A stretch of DNA of 9,801 nucleotides from an uncultured Bacilli bacterium (lineage in GTDB: Bacteria; Bacillota_I; Bacilli_A; RFN20; CAG-826), in NCBI GenBank assembly GCA_944342125.1, contig CALVMF010000041.1, forward strand, positions 1 through 9,801, in the 5' to 3' direction. Position 1 is the stretch's first letter. Every line of letters starts with the position of its first letter. The position numbers and the translations under genes are program-made. The notes below the pieces were generated by a model. It made no database searches. It was given only the letters and a program-made list of their open reading frames with translations, and was not told the origin of the DNA. Below are positions 6,225 through 9,801 of this stretch, in pieces.

Positions 6225-7250
6225 CTCATCTAGAACGGTTTCTTGTGTAACGGTTTTTAAAACTTTTCCATTTTTAAATATAGAAAACATTCCGTTTCCA
6301 CCTGCTATTCCAACATCGGCGTTTTTGCCTTCGCCAATTCCATTAACAATGCAACCCATGACTGCGACTGTTATATATTTTTTAGTTTTTACTAGATAAT
6401 CAAGCACTTTATCAGCTATTTCGGCGGTATTATGAACCATACATCTGCCACACGTTGGACATGAAATTATAGTAGGGTAGTTTGGATAAAGTCCTAAGTC
6501 GTGCAACAGTCTTACGCAAGTTTTAATTTCTTTTTGAGGATTATGTGTAAGAGAAATTCTCATTGTTGAGCCTATTCCATCTAAAATAAGTGGTGAAAGA
6601 GCGCTGACAGATCTAATTATTCCAACTTCGTCATAGCCACTTTCGGTAACGCCAATATGTAATGGATAATTTGTACTTTCAGCCATTAATTTATAAGTTT
6701 TTATAGTTAAAATGGCATTAGATGCTTTTACGCTTACGACAATTTTCCTAAATCCATAGTCTTCAAATTTTTTGATATATCGTTTTGCGCTTTCAACAAG
6801 TTTTTCTTCTTCGCTTAAATTAGCATCAATTAAATCCTTTTCAAGCGAACCCTTATTGACTCCAATACGTATTGCAATATCATATTTTTTTGCAACATCA
6901 AGAAGCGCTTTAAGTTTTTCATCGCTTCCGATATTGCCTGGGTTAATACGAATTTTGTCAGCGCCGTTTTCAATCGCTAGTATTCCTAGTTTATAATCAA
7001 AATGGATATCAGCAACGAGTGGAATAGATATTTTTTCTTTTATCTTGGCTATAGCTAATGCGTCTTCTTCATCAAAAACGCTCACTCTCATCATTTGTGC
7101 TCCTAAAAGAGCGCATTCATTTATCTGCTTTACGACCTGATCGACATTAGAAGTTTTAATATCGCACATTGATTGAATTACTATTTCGTTATTACCACCT
7201 ATTTGAAGGTCACCTATTTTTACAGGTATTGTTTTTTCTCTAGATTTCAT
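6195..7250 (-). CDS. ispG: (E)-4-hydroxy-3-methylbut-2-enyl-diphosphate synthase IspG (GcpE)
   Basis: The 351-residue protein matches single-chain bacterial IspG, the [4Fe-4S] enzyme that converts MEcPP to HMBPP, the penultimate step of the MEP isoprenoid pathway. The N-terminal TIM barrel (about 1-240) includes VQIG-like VKIGDLQIGGN, MRVSVFD, PLVADIHFDYKLG, ADKIRINPGNIG, RIGVNKGS, LHIGVTESG and GIGSTMRISLT. The C-terminal reductase-like domain carries the cluster ligands: CPTCGR (Cys264, Cys267), MGCIVNGIGEG (Cys300) and Glu307. All are present, so the enzyme should be active, provided electrons and a real IspH exist elsewhere. The gene is on the minus strand and starts 82 bases from rpmG, its divergent neighbour. 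A TATAAT (7262-7257, minus strand) lies only 6 bases upstream of its ATG, and no Shine-Dalgarno sequence is present. Its last 30 bases overlap the end of the convergent Nfo-like gene. In Bacillus ispG lies in the same broad region. Confidence 0.97.
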   Translation of the reverse strand: MKSREKTIPVKIGDLQIGGNNEIVIQSMCDIKTSNVDQVVKQINECALLGAQMMRVSVFDEEDALAIAKIKEKISIPLVADIHFDYKLGILAIENGADKIRINPGNIGSDEKLKALLDVAKKYDIAIRIGVNKGSLEKDLIDANLSEEEKLVESAKRYIKKFEDYGFRKIVVSVKASNAILTIKTYKLMAESTNYPLHIGVTESGYDEVGIIRSVSALSPLILDGIGSTMRISLTHNPQKEIKTCVRLLHDLGLYPNYPTIISCPTCGRCMVHNTAEIADKVLDYLVKTKKYITVAVMGCIVNGIGEGKNADVGIAGGNGMFSIFKNGKVLKTVTQETVLDELFKVIDTFE

Positions 7251-7256
7251 AATTCA

Positions 7257-7262
7257 ATTATA
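7257..7262 (-). promoter_or_regulatory. Candidate -10 element of ispG
   Basis: A perfect TATAAT is read on the minus strand, ending 6 bases before the ispG ATG. A start site at the usual 6-7 bases downstream would fall on or next to the start codon, implying a leaderless mRNA. No convincing -35 is seen at 16-18 bases, so this is a tentative call. A second A/T-rich element, TATACA, lies about 12 bases further upstream. Confidence 0.4.
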
Positions 7263-7293
7263 GTGAAAATGTATAGAAGTGACTATTCAAATG

Positions 7294-7302
7294 TGATAAA
7301 AT
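7294..7302 (+). promoter_or_regulatory. Candidate extended -10 promoter of rpmG operon
   Basis: TGATAAAAT fits an extended -10 (TGn then TAAAAT, five of six to consensus). It lies 30 bases before the rpmG ATG, and the AAAGGAG ribosome binding site at 7318-7324 falls between. No conserved -35 is visible, which is common for extended -10 promoters. It would drive rpmG, the hydrolase gene, efp and yneF. Confidence 0.5.
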
Positions 7303-7332
7303 CACGTATGCATTGCGAAAGGAGTTTTTATT

Positions 7333-7482
7333 ATGCGCGATAACATTATCTTAAAATGCACAGTTTGTGGGGAAGAACAATATATAACAAGTAAAAATAA
7401 AAAATTACATCCAGATAGAATGGAAAAGAAAAAATATTGCCCACACTGCCAAAAAGTTCAAGTTTTTAAAGAAAAGAAATAA
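7333..7482 (+). CDS. rpmG: 50S ribosomal protein bL33
   Basis: This 49-residue protein, MRDNIILKCTVCGEEQYITS and onward, is bL33, a small zinc-ribbon protein of the large ribosomal subunit near the E site. It has both zinc knuckles, C-T-V-C (Cys9, Cys12) and C-P-H-C (Cys36, Cys39). It is therefore the zinc-binding C+ form, whose loss or replacement by cysteine-free paralogues is linked to zinc limitation in Bacillus. The central KNKKLHPDRMEKKKYCP matches the usual kNkr..PdrLelkKYCP. An AAAGGAG ribosome binding site sits 8 bases upstream. The gene ends in tandem TAA TAA, and the metallo-hydrolase gene starts six bases after its first stop, so the two are cotranscribed. Bacterial genomes often place rpmG beside secE-nusG, so this location next to a hydrolase and efp is a different arrangement. 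Confidence 0.95.
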   Translation: MRDNIILKCTVCGEEQYITSKNKKLHPDRMEKKKYCPHCQKVQVFKEKK

Positions 7483-7488
7483 TAATCT

Positions 7489-8133
7489 ATGGTAAAAACT
7501 TTTAGATTCGAAACTGATCAAAATGAATTTAGTGCTAACACATATGTTGTTGGTGAAAAAGGTGGTAGATGTGTTGTAATCGATTTAGGCTCTACACAAA
7601 ATCGAGTTATAGATTACATCAAGGAAAATTTTACATCTTGTTCAGGAATTATCTTAACTCACGGTCATTTTGATCATATTAGAGGAATCAAAAAGTTTTT
7701 AGAAACATTCTCCTGTACAGTATTTATCCATGAAAAAGATGTCGAACTATTAGAAGATCCAAAACTTAATGGTTCGCATTATATGGATACAAAAGATTTT
7801 TCACTAAAAATTAACAATATCTATTATTTAGATGATGAAGATGAAATTGATTTTCATAATGGCTACATATTCAAAGTAATTTCAACACCATTCCATACAG
7901 ACGGAAGTGTTTGTTTACTTTGTGAAAAAGAACACGCCTTATTTACTGGTGATACTTTATTTAAAGGTTCTATTGGTAGAACGGATTTGCCAAGAGGAAA
8001 TTCAAAATTAATCAATGAATCATTATCTAAGCTACTTAATTTAGATGATTCCTTAAAAGTTTATCCTGGACACGGAGATGAAACTACATTAAAACACGAA
8101 AAAGAAACTAATAGTTTTTTATTAAATCTATAG
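7489..8133 (+). CDS. Metallo-beta-lactamase-fold hydrolase (YqgX/glyoxalase II-like)
   Basis: This 214-residue protein has the MBL fold with a complete dinuclear zinc site. The THGHFDH motif holds His58, His60, Asp62 and His63; STPFHTDGS holds His136; FTGDTLF holds Asp155; and VYPGHGDETT holds His195. The GSIGRTDLP segment after the bridging Asp is typical of the small cytosolic glyoxalase II-like group, such as B. subtilis YqgX and E. coli YcbL, which hydrolyse thioesters of hydroxyacyl-thiols. The C-terminal substrate domain of full glyoxalase II is missing, as is normal in this group. There is no signal peptide, so it should be cytosolic. The physiological thiol cannot be read from the sequence. 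It begins six bases after rpmG with no strong ribosome binding site and ends inside the efp ribosome binding site, so it is in one transcription unit with both. The family is clear, the substrate is not. Confidence 0.9.
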   Translation: MVKTFRFETDQNEFSANTYVVGEKGGRCVVIDLGSTQNRVIDYIKENFTSCSGIILTHGHFDHIRGIKKFLETFSCTVFIHEKDVELLEDPKLNGSHYMDTKDFSLKINNIYYLDDEDEIDFHNGYIFKVISTPFHTDGSVCLLCEKEHALFTGDTLFKGSIGRTDLPRGNSKLINESLSKLLNLDDSLKVYPGHGDETTLKHEKETNSFLLNL

Positions 8134-8137
8134 GAGG
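8132..8137 (+). promoter_or_regulatory. Shine-Dalgarno site of efp overlapping upstream stop
   Basis: A perfect AGGAGG lies 8 bases before the efp ATG at 8146. Its first two bases are part of the TAG stop of the hydrolase gene (8131-8133), so terminating and initiating ribosomes meet on the same site and translation is probably coupled. Confidence 0.85.
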
Positions 8138-8145
8138 AACAGTTA

Positions 8146-8700
8146 ATGAACGTTACAGAATTAAGACCAGGAAATTATTTTGAAGAAGAAGGAAATCTTT
8201 ATTATGTTCTTGATATCTTACTTAACAAAACTGCAATGAGAAAAATGGTTGCTAAAGTTAAAGTCAAGAATGTAAGAACGGGTGCAATTACCGAATTAAG
8301 CGCTAACAGTGGCTATCAAGTTGAAACAGTTAGACTTGATAAAAAGAAGATGAATTATCTTTATGATAATGGTGATTTCTTAGTATTTATGGATAATGAG
8401 ACCTACGAACAAGTCGAAATTCCAAAGTCAAGATTAGAGTGGGAAATTAAATTCTTAAAAGAAAATCAAGAAGTTGAAATTACATCTTATGAAGATGAAA
8501 TTCTTGGTGTTAATTTACCAGCAAAAGTTACCCTTAAAATCACACATTGCGAACCAGCTGTTAGAGGCGATACTGTTAACAAAGCAATGAAAGACGCTAT
8601 CGTTGAAACTGGATTAAAAATCAGAGTACCATTATTTATCAATGAAGGTGATGATGTATTAGTAAGAACTGACACTGGCGATTACGATGGTAGAGCCTAA
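8146..8700 (+). CDS. efp: Elongation factor P with an atypical tip loop
   Basis: The 184-residue protein is full-length EF-P, which binds between the P and E sites and rescues ribosomes stalled at polyproline stretches. Domain I (KOW-like) starts NVTELRPGNYF; domain II contains MNYLYDNGDFLVFMDNETYEQ; and domain III carries ETGLKIRVPLFINEGD and the terminal signature GDYDGRA. The oddity is the domain I tip. Where B. subtilis has KPGKG with modifiable Lys32, the gap-free alignment here reads K28-T-A-M31-R32-K33, so the modified residue is Met with basic residues beside it. Neither a Lys34-type beta-lysine site nor an Arg32-type rhamnose site is at the normal place, although Arg32 and Lys33 are neighbours. 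EF-P may act unmodified or be modified next door. It may be a lineage trait. A strong ribosome binding site precedes it; tandem TAA TAG follows. It is cotranscribed with the upstream hydrolase and downstream yneF genes. Confidence 0.96.
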   Translation: MNVTELRPGNYFEEEGNLYYVLDILLNKTAMRKMVAKVKVKNVRTGAITELSANSGYQVETVRLDKKKMNYLYDNGDFLVFMDNETYEQVEIPKSRLEWEIKFLKENQEVEITSYEDEILGVNLPAKVTLKITHCEPAVRGDTVNKAMKDAIVETGLKIRVPLFINEGDDVLVRTDTGDYDGRA

Positions 8701-8711
8701 TAGGTAGATAT

Positions 8712-8933
8712 ATGGTTGAAGGTTGGCAAGTAGCACTTTATTGCATTCTTTGTTTAATCGCTGGTTTAGTTATTGGATATTTTGTCACAAGATATATATT
8801 CAAAAGACAACTTGAAAAAAATCCACCAATTAATGAAAACATGATTCGTGCTTTGTATAGTCAAATGGGCAGAAAACCTAGTGAAGCTCAAATTAGACAA
8901 ATCATGAATAATGTGAATAAGCAAAAGAAGTAG
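8712..8933 (+). CDS. yneF: UPF0154 family membrane protein YneF
   Basis: This 73-residue protein matches UPF0154 (YneF), a small single-pass membrane protein of low-GC Gram-positives with no established function. Residues about 5-30 form the one membrane segment (ALYCILCLIAGLVIGYFVTR). A positively charged stop-transfer stretch KRQLEK follows, then the highly conserved cytosolic motif NPPINENMIRALYSQMGRK and PSEAQIRQIM. Length and motifs are complete. It starts 11 bases after the efp stop; a weak AGGTAG ribosome binding site lies four bases from the ATG. The gene ends in tandem TAG TAA and is followed directly by an intrinsic terminator, so it closes the rpmG operon. Topology is N-out or N-in by inference only. 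The family call is secure. Confidence 0.95.
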   Translation: MVEGWQVALYCILCLIAGLVIGYFVTRYIFKRQLEKNPPINENMIRALYSQMGRKPSEAQIRQIMNNVNKQKK

Positions 8934-8951
8934 TAATATCAAAAGTCAATG

Positions 8952-8979
8952 AAAAACGCGATAACAATCGCGTTTTTTT
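8952..8979 (+). terminator. Intrinsic terminator, probably bidirectional
   Basis: A perfect hairpin pairs AAAAACGCGAT (8952-8962) with ATCGCGTTTTT (8967-8977) around an AACA loop, and a run of seven T follows from 8973. It ends the rpmG to yneF operon. The five A residues on the left side give a T run on the minus strand, so it can also stop transcription coming from plsY. Confidence 0.9.
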
Positions 8980-9003
8980 CTTACTCATATTCATTTTTCG
9001 AAG

Positions 9004-9012
9004 TTATCCACA
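9004..9012 (+). promoter_or_regulatory. Single consensus DnaA-box 9-mer
   Basis: TTATCCACA, the high-affinity DnaA box sequence, lies in the spacer between the terminator and plsY. Only one copy was noticed, so it is not an origin by itself. It could titrate DnaA or be a chance match; with A/T-rich composition a rough estimate gives about 0.1 chance hits for a window this size. Confidence 0.3.
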
Positions 9013-9066
9013 TTGGCTAAAACCTACTGAAAAACTACTAGTTTACTACTAATTTCTTACTAGTGC

Positions 9067-9801
9067 TTATTTCATCCAACTGATTTTGTTTTCTTTTCCT
9101 TCTTTTAATTTAACTAGGTTTCCTCTATGTTTAAACACTAAAATTATGTATCCAATAGTGAAACATATTGGCATATAAATACTTACATGAGGACCAAATT
9201 CAGAGAACATTAGATAACCAGAAATTGTAGGTCCGCAAGTAGCAAGCACAATATAAACTATCCATGAAAATAAAGTAATGAGTCCTGTAGTAATAATTGA
9301 AGTGATTGAAACAATTTTAGTTTTCTTTAAACAGATAAAAAATATTGCAGCAAAAATTGGTATAGCAGTCCAAGAAATGGCAAGTATTAAACCAGCAAAA
9401 CTAGAAACTATTTTTCCACCTTTAAATTTAAGAAAGCAACTATAAGCGTGTCCAATCATACATCCTAAAGCAACTAAATAATAAGTTAACTCAGCAAGGG
9501 TGTTTCCTTGACCAAAAACGTTATAATTTCTATCGCTTCCAAGCATCAAATTAACGGCTGGCTCATAATATGTAAAGATTGCAAAAGTAATTAAAACTGG
9601 AATTATGACTTTAAAAAAGTCTAGTGCCATTGTAGCTACGCCAGCTCCTTTAGAGATTGAACGACCTACATTTGTGCCACCAGGGTTATGACTACCATAA
9701 TCTCTAGGATCTTTATGGTAAAATACTTTTCCTATTATGACGCTATTTGGAATACTTCCGAATAAATGACCTAGGATGAAACATGCTGATAAAACTAAAG
9801 T
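9067..9801 (-). CDS. plsY: Acyl-phosphate:glycerol-3-phosphate acyltransferase PlsY (5' end outside window)
   Basis: PlsY is an integral membrane enzyme transferring an acyl group from acyl-phosphate to glycerol-3-phosphate, the first step of phospholipid synthesis in most Gram-positives. The ATG at 9630 is an internal Met: the frame stays open to the window edge and adds 57 residues, giving at least 244. That added part carries the family's first loops, GHLFGSIPNS and YGSHNPGGTNVGRSIS. Further motifs are GHAYSCFLKFKGGK (the catalytic or substrate GxxxSxFLKFKGGKG loop) and the C-terminal FKHRGNLVKLKEGKENKI. Several hydrophobic segments are present. Two variations are visible: GSGNIGATN reads GSHNPGGTN, and GGKG reads GGKI. 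The protein is somewhat longer than typical (about 200 residues). It is transcribed from the right toward the shared terminator. Only a few codons at the 5' end should be missing. Confidence 0.95.
   Translation of the reverse strand, partial: TLVLSACFILGHLFGSIPNSVIIGKVFYHKDPRDYGSHNPGGTNVGRSISKGAGVATMALDFFKVIIPVLITFAIFTYYEPAVNLMLGSDRNYNVFGQGNTLAELTYYLVALGCMIGHAYSCFLKFKGGKIVSSFAGLILAISWTAIPIFAAIFFICLKKTKIVSITSIITTGLITLFSWIVYIVLATCGPTISGYLMFSEFGPHVSIYMPICFTIGYIILVFKHRGNLVKLKEGKENKISWMK

Noticed and set aside
9037..9064. ACTAGT pair as a hairpin terminator for plsY
   Set aside because: Only a 6-bp weak stem with no following T run; the hairpin at 8952-8979 is a far better terminator for both directions.
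8980..9066. Replication origin
   Set aside because: Only one DnaA box, no cluster, no dnaA or dnaN neighbour, and only about 90 bases of spacer.
9630..9801. plsY starting at the ATG at 9630
   Set aside because: The frame is open upstream to the window edge and encodes conserved PlsY loops (GSIPNS, GSHNPGGTN), so that Met is internal.
1..9801. Mycoplasma-type genetic code (TGA as tryptophan)
   Set aside because: All genes are full length in the standard code, tryptophan is TGG at conserved sites such as the sigma region 2 WW pair, and no in-frame TGA exists.
1..9801. CRISPR arrays, insertion sequences, tRNA or rRNA genes, riboswitches
   Set aside because: Noncoding space is limited to three short gaps of 56, 82 and 133 bases plus a few tiny spacers, none showing array repeats, transposase motifs, cloverleaf-like sequence or a recognisable aptamer.

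Overview
The window looks like a chromosomal housekeeping region of a very AT-rich, low-GC Gram-positive bacterium (Bacillota, class Bacilli, probably a lineage close to the Mollicutes). Four observations point there: strong A/T bias in every gene; a gene order (dnaG, rpoD, trmK, nif3-type, ispH slot, cshB-type helicase, nfo slot, ispG) that follows the Bacillus subtilis yqf region; a Gram-positive type UPF0154/YneF protein; and a PlsY with a GSHNPGGTN loop. The genetic code appears standard: tryptophan is TGG throughout and no gene contains an in-frame TGA. TGA is also never used as a stop (10 TAA, 3 TAG).

Layout. Positions 3-3103 (+) hold a compact operon: the 3' end of dnaG, rpoD (primary sigma factor), trmK (tRNA m1A22 methyltransferase) and a Nif3/DUF34 gene. 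Positions 3036-3974 (-) hold a full-length but cysteine-stripped IspH-like protein whose 3' end overlaps nif3. From a divergent promoter region at about 3975-4030, a DEAD-box RNA helicase (4031-5398, +) and an overlapping endonuclease IV-like gene without its metal ligands (5385-6224, +) run the other way. The latter converges on and overlaps ispG (6195-7250, -), which looks fully functional. A second divergent promoter region (7251-7332) precedes rpmG, a metallo-beta-lactamase-fold hydrolase, efp and yneF (7333-8933, +), closed by a clear bidirectional intrinsic terminator at 8952-8979. After a short spacer with a perfect DnaA-box 9-mer, plsY (9067-9801, -) runs off the right edge with its first codons missing.

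How the genes work together. Most are core information-processing functions: primase, sigma factor, tRNA methylation, RNA helicase, ribosomal protein bL33 and EF-P. There is one isoprenoid gene (ispG) and one phospholipid gene (plsY). There are no mobile elements, CRISPR arrays, tRNAs or rRNAs.

The most notable observation is that the two slots occupied in Bacillus by ispH and nfo hold intact, full-length reading frames that still align with those families but have lost nearly all catalytic residues. They look like pseudoenzymes or strongly divergent paralogues retained in place. EF-P also carries an unusual tip loop with Met where other bacteria have the modified Lys or Arg. All family comparisons are from memory of the families, without database searches.
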